A stretch of 64,000 nucleotides of DNA from Ectobius pallidus (GCA_964059195.1 CAXKWD010000005.1:44221825-44285824); one strand, 5' to 3'; shown: positions 33,433 through 45,658, numbered from the stretch's first letter. A program made the numbers and translations. The notes: generated from the sequence alone by a model not told the origin.

Positions 33433-33769
33433 CAAATTCATTAGGTAACAGTAAAGTCTACTTGGAGGCCCTACTTTTCACAACTGGGAGCAATATGAAA
33501 TATAAAATAAAACATTATAGATAAAAAAACAAATATTTGTAAATTACAGAATATCTTATGATGGTTGCAGGAAAAATAAAATCAGGTAAACTGATATAAC
33601 AAAGTGCCCGTATGTTTTCGTTGAATCAATTATAATTGCAATTATGATATGCAGAAAATAAGTTTTTCTAATCAGATTAAAATCGACCAGCGTCAGCAGA
33701 ACTACAGATTTGTGAAATCTTGACAATCGCGCACTCACATAAAAAAAATAAATAAAAAAAAAATAAAAA

Positions 33770-33872
33770 AAAAGCCATGTCAAATCGACCGACTCTGGGT
33801 TTTGATCCGGGGACCTCCAGAATACGACTCCAAGGCGTTACCATTTGGCCAACTCAGTCAGTTTGACGGTGT
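33770..33872 (-). mobile_element. tRNA-like SINE head, minus strand, within the complex repeat
   Basis: The minus strand of 33862-33785 reads GAGTTGGCCAAATGGTAACGCC (A box region), then GGAGTCGTATTCTGGAGG (anticodon arm-like), then CCCCGGATCAAAACCC (B box region). This resembles a serine/leucine-type tRNA more closely than the other SINEs here. An A-rich tract (33741-33776 on the plus strand) adjoins its downstream side. It is absent from the 41.4 kb sister, consistent with an insertion. Confidence 0.6.
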
Positions 33873-33967
33873 CGTTTGATAAGCATAAGTGAAGGAATAG
33901 TGTTAACTGTCAAATTATAACGGTAGACAAAAATTTAAAAACATGTGACTTTTAATTAGTTGTTACT

Positions 33968-34412
33968 CTGGTACCGGTCAACCGATTAGGTCTAAAATAA
34001 TAGACTTCTTGCCATGGACGTTATAAATGTGTATACCAAGTTTCATGAAAATCCGATAAAGCATATTTGAGTTATGGGGCCTTTTGTTATATAATACCAT
34101 AAAATGCACTAAATTGGGCATTATTCCGGTACCGGCCAACCGATTTGGTCCATTATCAACAGACGCCTTTCCATGGACATTATAAATGTGTATACGAAGT
34201 TTCATGAAATTCCGATAAAGCGTATTTGAGTTATGGAGCTTTTAAATAAACACACTAAATTGGGTTTGACGCCAGTACCGGTGAACCGATTTGGTTCAAT
34301 AACAATAGGGTTCTTCCCATGGACATTATAAATGCGTATACCAAGTTTCATGAAAATCCGATAAAGCGTATTTGAGTTATGGCGCGTACAGGCACACGGA
34401 CAGACAGACAGA
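33968..34412 (+). repeat. Three tandem units of about 150 bp
   Basis: Each unit contains ACCGGTCAACCGATT-like start, CCATGGACRTTATAAATG, TATACCAAGTTTCATGAAA, and CCGATAAAGCRTATTTGAGT before ATGG. Units start at about 33971, 34129 and 34276. The sister at 41.7 kb has one unit, so this copy amplified locally. Open frames on the minus strand mirror the repeat and are not genes. Confidence 0.92.
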
Positions 34413-34462
34413 CGGACGGACAGACATTTTTCGTCCCCCACACACAATCTCATAAAGTACCA

Positions 34463-34537
34463 TACTGGCACTTAATAAAAGCAGTTGGAAATAAAGATTT
34501 ACTGGCACTTAATAAAATCAGTTGAAAATAAAGATTT
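34463..34537 (+). repeat. 37-38 bp tandem duplication
   Basis: ACTGGCACTTAATAAAA followed by CAGTTG and AAATAAAGATTT is present at 34463 and again at 34501 with only two or three differences. Confidence 0.95.
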
Positions 34538-34592
34538 AATCATTTTATTGATATAGTTCAATGGTACAACCCATCACGGAACACACACCGTT

Positions 34593-36035
34593 TCCACGCT
34601 AACCTGGCATTTTCTTCCGTTGTGTAAAATGTGTTGAATTAGAACCCCTCCCGAAATGGTGCTGTAATAATCTTCTTTACATGAAATCAGATCGCTGTAC
34701 GCAAGTGCGTAGAATAAAATACATATAACAGATAATATCCTATAAATATCGATTAACTGCTATTATAGCTTTTGGCTGCCGCAAATCCCTTTATGGTGAT
34801 GCAGCTAATGAGTAGGTGCATATTTGCACAAAAATGTCATATACAATGTGTCACTAAAATACGATAGCCTCCCGTGAAATTCAATGGATTTTAATCCCTT
34901 TCTATATCGTTACAGGTAATTCTTTTCACCCCTCTCTTTCTCTTCCCAATGCAATAGATTGTAATTTGTTATTGGTCGGAATGCGCAACTCATTTGACAC
35001 ATTCAAAGCAGTAAATTTTATAGTTTCATTTATCATAATGAGAAGATAATTACTGTATTCAGGTGTTTACTATTCAGCAGTGCAATATTATTTATAATGA
35101 AGCATTTTAATAAAAGATGGGTACTATTAGTCGGCTACTTAATCAGACTAGACGTTTGTAAAATAATCCATGGTTAATGCGTTAGTTTTCAGATAGAAAA
35201 AAAATATATTATTGCATTTATTGCACTTTAGCATAGTCTAATGCCTTACAGTTTACAGTCTACAATCTAGAGGAAAACTCGTTAATTGCAAATTTGTTAA
35301 ATTTCTGTTTTGGATCTCCTCAGCAGAATAGCTTTGTGTGGTACAAGGAAACATAATATTGACCTAGTATGTCCAGAAAATTGTATTTTAAAATTGTGCA
35401 CAGGGAAAAAAGCCGGACCAGTCTAAGTGAAACAAGGAATTCCAGTGATCATTGTAGAAAATTCATTGTTTCATACACATTACACACTGGGAAGTGCATT
35501 TATTATAAAACAGGCAGTATTAAGAACAACGTCATACCAATAATACGGTTTTTTTTATCTTTTTTAAAACCAGCTTGAATTATTTTATGATACATAGGAG
35601 TGTTGAAAGATTTCATTTGCTCTCCCGTAAAAGTAGTAAAATATGACTTATCTGGGTTTCCCCTTCGACTCTTCGTATATTCAGGCTAAGACGATAAAGA
35701 GTTAAATAAAAAAGTGGCAAGTTCAGACATGAGCAGTTCGCATATGGTAACATGAAATTTAACGAGTTCCATTCACTCGTCAACTAACAGACGGATGCTG
35801 TACTAAGATAGTCCACAATTATTAGAAGTCAGTTATTAACAAACCATATCAATAAATTACTGAGTGTGAGTGTATATAGGCTGTGATAGGACCTCATCGA
35901 CAAACTGTTAGGGATGATAGGTTATGCCAAGAGGATCATTTTTTTTCAGAAATATATACACTCGAGCAAGTCGTTTATGAGTTATATCCGTGGATCAAGA
36001 TGCTCGCCTACAAGATTAGAACATTAAATTAATAC
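34593..36035. other. Intergenic sequence, nothing recognised
   Basis: AT-rich. A 69-codon plus frame (35369-35578) has no motif I know. Confidence 0.45.
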
Positions 36036-36039
36036 AATT

Positions 36040-36410
36040 ATGCACACATTAAATTTTATTGAAAAGCATGTTCTCATAAGAGGTGTTTCAGCAATCAACT
36101 CTCTGTCCGATTACACGCTTCACACAAGCAGTACCTGTTGCGCGTGGCCAGAGCGTTCACCCGATTTAACGTCCCTTGATTTTTGGAGGCATGTCAAGAG
36201 TATGGAGTACGTTTCTTCAGTTGCCACCAGAGCTTAGCTGATTGCCCGAATAAGTCTGCGATTAACCACGACAAACGGAATCTGCTTTGCTCGCCAAACT
36301 TGGTAATCGTTGCTGCGATGATGAGGAGCATGTATTCTGGCACAGAGCGAACTATTTGAACAACTATGGTGAGAATATTCTTTTCAATGAAATGTAATTT
36401 GTGTGCAGTT
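36040..36410 (+). pseudogene. Tc1/mariner-superfamily transposase C-terminal remnant
   Basis: CCAWPERSPDLTSLDFWRHV (36136-36195) carries the W-P-x-R-S-P-D-L-T-x-L-D-F block around the third catalytic Asp of mariner-type DDE/D transposases. It is followed by VKSMEYVSSVATRA-stop-LIARISLRLTT, matching the helical tail. Only the last part of the catalytic domain is present. The first two catalytic Asp motifs and the DNA-binding domain are missing, there is a TAG at 36235-36237, and the residues usually preceding RHV are shortened. No TIRs found. Confidence 0.65.
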
Positions 36411-36879
36411 GTGTCAGTTTATTGTTCAAACTTTATAGGTGAGCATCTTGACCCATGTGCATAACTCATAAACAACATGGTTGGAGGTATATGCTCCTAA
36501 AAAGATCCTTTCCGCATCGCCTATCTTCCGTAACGGTTTCTCGGTAATATCGTGCTAAACCCAATTCTACGGATAATAAAATTGCCATGGATTTAAAAAG
36601 TATTAAGAAATCAAAAGGCTATCAGTTAGGGAGTAGAAGTTTCATCTCCAGAAAATGATCTTTCTCTGTATAATTCCATGGGAAAAATTTCAAGTTCAGT
36701 CTTCAGTAATAGTATTTCTTTTTTGTACATATCATTTTATTCCACTACAATAGAATAAAAACTCCATTCAATATCAAATAAATGCACTTTCTCTCTAGGA
36801 ATCAAAGGCATATAGGAAAAACCAAGTTCGATCCACAACGCGAGATGGAACCACTCTCCTATGACTAATTGCCTTTAAC
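36411..36879. other. Intergenic sequence, nothing recognised
   Basis: AT-rich, no motifs or repeat partners. Confidence 0.4.
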
Positions 36880-36881
36880 TC

Positions 36882-37110
36882 CGGCTAGCCCAGTTGATAG
36901 AGCGGCGGTACGGATAGCCGAAGGTCCTGGGTTCGAGTACCAATGTCTGAAGAACTTTTCTTATATAATTTTCTCACGAAATGTCCAACAGAGATATAAA
37001 TCTTTGACTTAGGAATTCTTATATCCATATAACAGAACTCTAGTGGCGTAACATAGAAAGCTTGCGAAGCTGGCCCCCTAACAAAATGATCCATGTTCGA
37101 GCATATCAAA
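36882..37110 (+). mobile_element. tRNA-derived SINE, plus strand
   Basis: CTCCGGCTAGCCCAGTTGATAGAGC (36881-36905, A box) and GGTCCTGGGTTCGAGTACC (36924-36942, B box) form a well kept internal promoter. The head ends directly in an unrelated AT-rich body up to about 37110. The acceptor stem halves do not pair well (GGCTAGC side has no proper partner after the B box), so this is a SINE and not a tRNA gene. Confidence 0.7.
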
Positions 37111-37151
37111 TTTGATAGGCTGACAGGATCTCAGCGGCAATAAAATGTTCC

Positions 37152-37152
37152 T

Positions 37153-37182
<30 letters not shown>
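37152..37182 (+). repeat. ATT microsatellite
   Basis: About ten copies of TTA/ATT, some 40 bases after the SINE body. It may have grown from the SINE tail. Confidence 0.93.
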
Positions 37183-37184
<2 letters not shown>

Positions 37185-39749
37185 AGCGTTAGGCGATATT
37201 ATTAGCATTAGTAGTATTAGAAGTGACAATAATGTGATAATATTACGATAGTAGTATTGTAGTAGGGTAGGTAACTAGGAAATAAAGTAATTTATTTTCG
37301 TAGATGATAGATATACTGCTTCACTCCAAAGTCTGACATTGGAACATGTGATGTGTAGAATCCTTAGAAATCTAATGTTACTCGAGACAAAGTTTATTTT
37401 GCTTCACTCACGTCAGTTAATCGCGCTTGTGATTTCATGCTATGTAAATATGTTTTTATTAGTTTTTATTGAATCGCTCTAACTAACCATTTTAGTCTAA
37501 TATTGTAAGCGACACGGGACCAGAATTTGAACATTATGTTTCAATACATGTGCCTCAATAATAATGCATTTGTAAATTTACCGGTAATGGAAAAATATAC
37601 TTCTACACGATAGGCTCGTGTTATTTTTCAGTGCTTTCCATGTTTCCCCCCATTATGATAACCTAATTACATTCCTTTTTCCGATTTTTACTTTGGGTCC
37701 AAGGTCCTCAGGCTACCCCATATCGCGGGGTCCAGGGTCTTCAGTTAAGCTGCTATCTGATGTCAAAGAATAATGCTGAGGAATGTGTTGATTAAGATCT
37801 AAAATGATAATTGCATAAAATAGTCAAATCAACTTACACTTAGGCTAAGTTTGAGTTCGGTCACAAAAATAATTACACGTTGGCTTATTTTGAAACATTT
37901 AGGCTACATGTGTTCACATGTTTCAGGCCTATTTTTCTAAAAGAAAATTAGTAGACAAAAAGATAATCAGTTTTATATCTATAGAGCATGTCCATTTATG
38001 GTTATTAAATGTGTAACTTATTCGTTATGTTTAGTCTATAACAAAGATGCCAAGCAGTTAGACTATACTGAAGTTAGCATGTATTTAAACTGTTTATCTT
38101 TCTTGTCTATTCCTCCTGTAAGATGCTTGGAGTTTTAGTATTAGATGCAAGCACGTGATTTCCATCTAGCGCTTTGTTATAACAGTTTACCTGATTTATT
38201 ATGTTCAAACACAACAAGTACCATGCAAGTGCAGAAAATATCGTAATGCATAAACAGATGGATCCCACAGAAATTGGGTTGCATTTTGGTTATCTGTATG
38301 AGATCTTAACCACTTAAATACATACTTCCGGAATTCCCAGAATTATTTATTAATCCTATTACAAATAAATATTATTTAGTAATTAAAACAGGGGTGATGA
38401 AAATTATTTCGATTAATACCTCATTCATATCGTATTGATTTCAACTTTATTGGATAAAGGTATAATGACAACAATAGATAATATTCCCGAATAATATGAT
38501 AATTAAAATGAAACAAAATAAAATGTTTAATTGCTGATACAGTATAGCAGGCATAATGTTAAATTTAGTTTATCGTTCATACAATAGTAAGAAGAAAAAA
38601 AGCTTAGCTGTGAGGTCTAGATGTGTATGTGCGTGTCCGTGTATTTCAATGTGTAGGTTAAGAACAGATATTAATAACGGCACCTCTAAGGCTAGAGAGA
38701 TGACCAAGCCACTATTTCATCCGAACGCTTTACTCAAGATTATCACAAATCATAAGACACGGTAGCCAATTATAAGGGGGGAGAGTTAATATTGGTTAGT
38801 TTAGTGAAACAACGATCTATGCCGCGGTAAAAGCACCAGGCAATTTCAGATGAAAATTCAATATGGGCATAATTCGTCTCAATTTTAACACTCCATAATA
38901 TTTTTCTTTTAAGAAATTAAATTAACAGATTATAGCTAATTTAACCTTTACAAAATTATTGAAAAGGCATTTGGTTAATTTTTTATGTTTCATGTACTTT
39001 ATAAAAATAGCATTAGCAATTCGTTCATTCTAATTCATTGTAACCGTAATGTACAACACATTGACACAATTAATTTTATAACATTATGAAAGCGAAGTGA
39101 GTTCTGGTGAATCTGTCATAAATATTATAATTGTTCAGAAGCTTCTCCACAATTGTTAATGACAGAAGTTCCGACCTGAAAATATTATTGGGAGGGAGTA
39201 AGAATTGGATTTCTAGTAGTTACGGATAATTTTTTGAAGAAATTAAAATATTTGGGCAGAAAGTACTTGCATATGTATTGCCTATGGTTGATGATAAAAT
39301 ATTTACCCATCGAAAACTCAGGAACAATTACATAATTATGATCTGTTAGTCACCTATATGAGAAGAGAAGCCCCGAAAAGTCACTCTTCTTTGGGATCCT
39401 TAGAATAAGAATCCGTGATGTTAACTGCCCCGATAAACAAGCTCCACTCATGAAGTGCAATGGTGTAATACTACAATAAAATGTTGGAGGAATTTTAAGT
39501 TCGACATACGTTGTACGTTATACTTCAATAACGGCAATTATCGTTTTCTACATATACTCATACCTTATTTAAAATAATGCCTAATTACTTTCTGCAAAAG
39601 TAAAATATCCAAACGTAGGCATACACCCAATCTACTTATGACATAACTTTCATTCAGATTAGTTTTACACTTAAAATATGTAAACTTTCCTAAAGTAATT
39701 AGAGCATATAGCCACATGAGGCTTGATATCAGGGTGTCAATGCATTTTG
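37183..39749. other. Long intergenic stretch, nothing recognised
   Basis: AT-rich with no open frame above 70 codons, no SINE boxes and no repeat partners apart from what begins at 39750. Confidence 0.5.
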
Positions 39750-40152
39750 TCACATACGATCTGCTGCTTAACACTAGATTTTTTGGGGGGTGGGGAAAAT
39801 TATGTCCAAAGTGAGGCACCTTAGGATGGAACTGGCCGAGGGAGTGGGGCCGAGGGAGTAAGGGGAGTATTCCGATGGGGTAGACGGCTGTATATAGGAT
39901 AATATGTAAAATATATTTGGTTGGTGTGTTAAGGGTATTGCTGGTGTATGTGCTAATTTTGTGGGGTGTGTGTGTGTGTGTGTGTGTGGAGTTTTGTTTG
40001 TACATTTACTAGTTTTTAACTGTTTGTCTGTGTGTTTTTAGTTTTATTTTTAGGGCACATTTTTCCTTGTGCACAGTTAAAGCATGGACAGCCTAAGGGC
40101 TCATGCAACGGATAATGTAAAAAAATAATTTTTCTTGTTAACAATATAAGCA
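39750..40152 (-). repeat. Dispersed repeat, copy 2 of the inverted pair (sister 9745-10140)
   Basis: Reverse-complement counterpart of 9745-10140. Landmarks are GATCTGCTGCTTAACA (39759-39774), GGCCGAGGGAGTGGGGCCGAGGGAG (39835-39859), a (GT)n tract at 39965-39989 equivalent to the AC tract in the sister, and GCATGGACAGCCTAAGGGCTCATGC (40083-40107). The GT tract has expanded here. A 146-codon minus-strand frame overlapping it reads only repeat sequence. Confidence 0.85.
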
Positions 40153-41388
40153 CATCATTCATTCATTCATTCATTTTATTGCATCATGGAAAACACTTCA
40201 CAGTGTTAAGCAAATAAAACTAACAGACGAACTAACCATCCAATGTCTGGCTTAAATAACGCCCGGTTAAGTTACTGAAGTGATAGATAATATTAGTAAC
40301 GATGGCTGCAGTAGAGGCCTGGTTTTGTAACTGAGTGTAGAATTGCCTTGATGAACATGGTAACGAACTGAGTGACTTCACCGTAACTAAATATACTTGA
40401 AGCGAAAATGAAAATTGATAGCTTGGTACAAGCCAAAGGTCACATGGAATTTCCCTCGCCTGGCTTGGTGTCAGTATCTCGATGCGCATTTGTTGCACGT
40501 CACTTGCTTTGTGAAGACCTTGTCAAAGTAAAAATTGATACTCAGCATAGCAGAATGTTCCTTTGACATACTCCATCCACCCTCTCCACAAATCCAATTT
40601 CAATCCCGTCACTTTTTTATCCTAACTCTTCTTGTATTATTTTAGGGAGACTCTGAAAACCACAAATGTTAGGGAGGTGCATCAGCAACAGGAATAGCGC
40701 ATGCTGAATTCCATATCATGCAAGAGTAAGAAGGGAATATAGCTTTTACAGAATATAATTAAAAGAAGCAGGCTCTGTAAAACATGTATATAATATTATG
40801 TTATAGTGGAAATGTATTATTCATCCTAACTTTCGCAAACAAAAACATTCCCTAGGGATAGTGTACCATCACCATTGATTGTATGCCTTCACCTTCCCGA
40901 GATGAGGAATGTGACCAATCTTCTGCAAAAATGAAACGCAGCTATCTTTCGGAAAGTAAATTTTATTAACTTACATAATACCCGTATGACTTGGATTGAA
41001 GAAATCTATATCAGTTTAGAAAATAATACAATAATTTAACATTTATTTATTTTAGCAAGATCATGTACCATGGCATTTAGAGCTGCACAAAAATATTTCA
41101 TTTTGCAAACGCATCTCGAAGTCTGAGAATTCAACCTGGCAGAATCCCTGGCCGCTTGCCATCGAAAGAGTCGTGGCAACTGTCCTCAGGGTAAAAGTTT
41201 TATTTGCACGAACTTCGTTTCCCTTCATTATTTTAAAAGGGGAAGTCCTGATTCAACCATAGATGTACTGCTCGTACACTCATTCTCGCTACCAGTCTGC
41301 ACTGCTACCTTCGAATCTATTCAGATGCATAAAAATAACAAACTGGAGACAGTTTAATCATCTTGAAGCTGAAAGCATACTTTCAATA
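40153..41388. other. Intergenic; short CATT repeat at its left end
   Basis: CATTCATTCATTCATTCATTT at 40156-40176 is a small tetranucleotide repeat next to the dispersed repeat. An 88-codon minus frame (40232-40498) has no motif I recognise. Nothing else seen. Confidence 0.45.
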
Positions 41389-41389
41389 A

Positions 41390-41985
41390 TAAAATAAAAT
41401 CAGGTAAATTGATATACCAAACTGCCAGAATGCTTTTGTTTAATCAGTGATAACTACAATTATGATATGCAGAAAATAAGTTATTTTTAAATATATTTCC
41501 AAGTTAAGCTCCATATCGATTCATTAAGCAGGGCTTTCGGAAGAACAAAGATCTAAAGTTTGATAAGCATATGTGAAGGAATATGTGGGTAGTGTTATTT
41601 GTCAAAGCTAACTGTATTGCAATTTACTTACCCGTATATGAACACTGTAAGACTGTTGCCATGAGAACAGATTTGCATTTGATAAATTCTGTCTAATATA
41701 CGGTAATATATTACCATTAAATAGGCGCTAAATTGGACACTACTCCGGTACTAGTCAATTGATTTGTTCCAGAATCAATAAGCTTCGTCCGATGTACGTT
41801 ATAAATGCATATACAAAGTTTCATGAAAATCCGACTAACCGTATTCGAGTTCGTACAGACATATGGACGGACGGAGGGACAGACATTTCCCCACACAATC
41901 TCATAAAGTACCATTCTGGCATTTAATGCTAACAAAACACTTTATACTGATATAACTACATTCAGCGTCTCCCACAATTCACACC
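41390..41985 (+). repeat. Complex dispersed repeat, copy 2 (sister 33570-34592)
   Basis: Direct-orientation counterpart with a single core unit. CAATAAGCTTCGTCCGATG...TATAAATGCATATACAAAG and TTTCATGAAAATCCGAC (to 41835) lead to GGACGGACGGAGGGACAGACATTT (41866-41889) and CACACAATCTCATAAAGTACCATTCTGGCA (41893-41922). This simpler copy is the better guide to the ancestral form. Confidence 0.8.
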
Positions 41986-44900
41986 TTGAAATATCAAAGG
42001 TGCAAGTACAAAAGTAGAAATTAAAATAGACCTATTTTAAGATAAAAATAGCATCTGGAGAAACAGAAAACTTGTGTCTGAAAACACCTTAACACTAGCA
42101 TCTCTTTAAGTGCAAAGTTTACAGTAAAACTCCTAATTTAAAAAAAAATCTATAATTCTTTCCTGGTACAGTAATCTTCCTATCATCAGCACTTCCCTAG
42201 ATCTCTATCTTCCTAAAGTCTTCAAAAGTCTTCTTAAGTTTCATTATGTTAACTCGAGGTTATTCGAATGTTTTCTTGCTTCTTATTACTCCAAGCTTCT
42301 GAAGCTCTATCGTGATTGACATAAGTTTGGTGATCTCAACATTCTTTATGTTTACCAGCTGGAACTGCCATGATTGACAGAACAGGCACTCAATTTTCTT
42401 AACGTTCTATATATTAATGTAAATATTATTAACTCGAATATTTTATGATTGTGACTCCACTTAACGTATTGCTGTAATATTTTAGTGAAGTCCAATGTAT
42501 TGCAGTGAACCGCCCCCAAACAAAAGCTTTGCTTTGTCGGGTGTGTTAAAATTTACGTGTGTAACATTAATTTTGTACTGCGATTTGTAGTAATAATTTT
42601 TTTCTTTATATAATTTTGAATACTATAACAGATATGGGCTTAAATTTTAGATTACATTCAGAAAACAGTTAACTTCTGGCAATAAAGTTTATTACAAGCA
42701 CACTTTTGTGTGTATCATCAAGGAACTAAGTAAATATTTATTAAATTCGACTCAAAATGTACTTTTATTTTTTATCCCTTTTTCTTGTGGGTCCTGTATA
42801 GTGTTGTAAAATTACGGTACAAAAAAGCGGGAAGAATAGGCCTCTCGATCGGAAAAGGTAATGCACACTCAGACCGCTATCTCCCAAATGTAGGCCTAAA
42901 TTCTCGAATTTATAGCCTCAGCCTACACAGTCAGCAATAAAATTCCATAACTAAAAACAATATCATCTAATAATAAGTAGTTTCAAAGTGAAAGTGCTCA
43001 TTTAATTGTCTCAGCCTCACGCAAGTGACAAACCGTTTCCTACAAAATATGATTTTTTTCGGTTTTTATATTCAAAAGTTTTTCATAAATCTTATTTATG
43101 TAGTAGGACCATTGTCTTCTGTTGTTGTGATGAATGGGCAATTTATTTTGTTAGCTCTTTATAATCACTATGTGAGAAGGTATTAATACTTAGTCTAATT
43201 ATTAAAAAATACAATATCGAAGCCTCACATTAAAGAGATAAAATATCCCTTAAAGCACGGTAGTAGAGCTTAAAAGTCTGTTAAGATCGAAGTCACATCA
43301 GTCTTAAGGTGTATTTGTTCTGAAAAGATAAGCAACTTGTCTCCTTTATCAGAAATCAAAACCTTTGCCTTAAGGTTTGTAGAAGCAATCATATTATCAT
43401 AGTCTCTCTTTGGTGGGAACCTTAATTAACCTATCTACACTGAACTCCATTACAAAGCAAAGCACGCACGAGAGATATCAACAATCTTTATTAGAATTGT
43501 GAATCACTTTCTTTAGTCTTTTGTTGGATCTCCTGATCGTGTTTTGATGTGGGTATCTCCCTTAACTAACAGCAGACTATCACGAAAACGTGTTGATACA
43601 AACGAACTCTGGCGGCGAAACCCACAAACTAATTAGAAGGAAAATAAATTAACCGTTAGCATGAAACATAATTCCCTGAGATAGTGAAGCAGAAATGTAT
43701 CAGAAGAACTCTAAAAACATAACCTCAAAGCGCTCCCTTCGTTTTGAAATGTTTAGATGCACGCAATACCAGAAGGTATGGAGGGGGTTGGGTATTTGAA
43801 AAGGGACGTATAAATATAATGTCCTGAGGGGGTGGAGGTTTGCTGTGTTGGGGTAACGAATGACCAGCTAGAGTTCACACGTCCTCGGATACCCCGTGTA
43901 GGGATTACTCACTCCCATACACCCCGGAACAACCCCTTGCCACCTACAGTAATATATACCTCTGTGTGTAATTGTTATGACAAGCCTACCGATTGCATGC
44001 GAGAGTGAGCTAAGAGGTAAAGTAAACACATTGACAGGCTCCCCTCTGGTGGATGATGGACGTAACAACAGATAGCGTAATACAGCAAGATAGCATGATG
44101 TAGTACTGGAGTTTTATAACTGACATGCTGGCTTTATAAATTAATATCCCAAATACTGCAGTCGGAATAATTAATAAAACACAAACTAGATGGGAATAGA
44201 CGGAAAACAGAGCATGCGTCTGAAAATATAATTAATCAAACGTTACTACCGATAACTTAAACGAAACATGTAGCACGTTATATTAGTGAATTATATGAAC
44301 TGTAGTTTAAAGGGAACGTAATGGAGGCCTCACATTTTGAAAATACTCTACGAAACCAGCAACGAATTTTAATCATAACCAATCCAGAAATTTACAGGAG
44401 GATTTGTTATAAGAAACTGTTTTACGGTTGGTTGTGAAGTTATCCTGCAATAAAACATAAAATTATCGTCTATAACAGAGGTGAATCTTAATTTGGATTC
44501 ATCACGTAACGAGGACGGAAATTCTCTTACTGGAGCATTCAATTCAAAGAATCAACCATTAGGATCACTTAATATCTAAGCATAAGTATATTTATCTTCC
44601 GGCGTTTAATGTTTTCTATAGTAATCATCATGGAGCGAATATTTCTCCAAGAGGAAATAAAATACTAAAAATATTTTTATATATCTTGATTTGGAACGCA
44701 AGAGCACTTATTACTGAATGCATGTGTTCTTTGGAATTGATTTACGCTTTGGAAGCATGTCCAATATTTTTTGCTAAACACGCTTCGCTTATGCGTCAAC
44801 GTTATTGTACAAATTAATAAAATGTTTTTAGTTTTCTATTTTTCATCTTTCCTTGAGTTTATTTTAGCACACAAGAAAACAATTGTAAAATAGAATGCAA

Positions 44901-45307
44901 TTAGATTTCACAAATTTTTAAACTTCAAAGACTTTATTTAAAAACGGAAATTTAGAATGTTGTAACGTTTTATCCTCTGAATACTTCAGTTTTTAGCCAC
45001 TGTAGTATTCATTCCGCTGGATGAGAACTCACAGTAGAGCAATCATCATTGTCTTCTATCGATGGGTAAAGTTATTATTCACAATAACAATAATTATTAT
45101 TTTTAGTTGAGAGCACTATCTCCTTAAGATTGCAATTTTCCTTTCCTGAACTGAACAATGGACTAAATGTACTTAGGCCTACTTTTCTCCAAGGAAATGA
45201 TTAAGAGGTGAAACCAGTCGTATTTAAAACTTTATCCTGTATTTTTACGTAATTTCAATCAATTCATTTTTATTAAGCATAAAACACGGCAGCCATATTA
45301 TGGTTCT
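41986..45307. other. Long intergenic stretch, nothing firm
   Basis: AT-rich. A GC-richer patch at about 43765-44070 contains a 66-codon minus frame (43868-44068). That frame looks conserved in codon-like periodicity, but I cannot attach it to a family. The rest is featureless. Confidence 0.45.
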
Positions 45308-45600
45308 AAGCGAAGCAGGATGGCCAATTCCGGGGTGCGCGGGCAAAGAGAGTTAAGTCCACCATCCAAAAAATTGAGATCCGTCCATAGAGTTATAGAT
45401 AAAAATGTTCTCTACATTTGTGTTAAGTCCAGTAAGTCATATTCAAAATTGTACGGTAGTTATGGATGTGTGCCTCATGGGTTTATCCATCTCTAAAGCA
45501 ATGTTGCGCTGGTATAGTGTGTAAAGTCACTCTAATTCTCAGTAACAAGAAAGTGGACTTAACACTCTTTGCCCGCGCACCCCGGATTGTCCTTCTTACA
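45308..45600. mobile_element. Foldback element / MITE with GC-rich terminal inverted repeats
   Basis: Left TIR: TCCGGGGTGCGCGGGCAAAG, then AGAGTTAAGTCCACC (45329-45363). Right TIR: GTGGACTTAACACTCTTTGC, then CCGCGCACCCCGGA (45553-45586), its near-perfect reverse complement over 34-35 bases. Weaker pairing extends outward (AAGCAGGA / TCCTTCTT). The 190-base interior is non-coding. The TIR is strikingly GC-rich in an AT-rich genome. Confidence 0.8.
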
Positions 45601-45658
45601 TTAAAGAGAGTAGTGGGAGGTAGTTTCTACTTTAGTGGCAGTTAGGTTGGATTATGTT

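Larger units (their letters stand above)
33570..34592 (+). repeat. Complex dispersed repeat, copy 1 (sister at 41.39 kb)
   Basis: The left end AAAATAAAATCAGGTAAACTGATATA...ATTATGATATGCAGAAAATAAG (33571-33663) matches 41391-41481 in direct orientation. TTTGATAAGCATAAGTGAAGGAAT (33876-33899) matches 41559-41582. The core with CCATGGACATTATAAATG...CCAAGTTTCATGAAAATCCG and the GACGGACGGACAGACATTT tract (34412-34430) matches 41755-41890. Between the ends, this copy contains a SINE-like insertion and three tandem copies of the core. No coding capacity recognised. Confidence 0.8.

Noticed and set aside
33978..34471. Two minus-strand frames with repeated MKLGIHIYNVHGK-like peptides
   Set aside because: They are translations of the tandem core units of the 33.6-kb repeat; nothing suggests protein-level selection.
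36882..36955. Possible functional tRNA gene
   Set aside because: A and B boxes are good, but the acceptor stem does not pair and the sequence runs into a SINE body.
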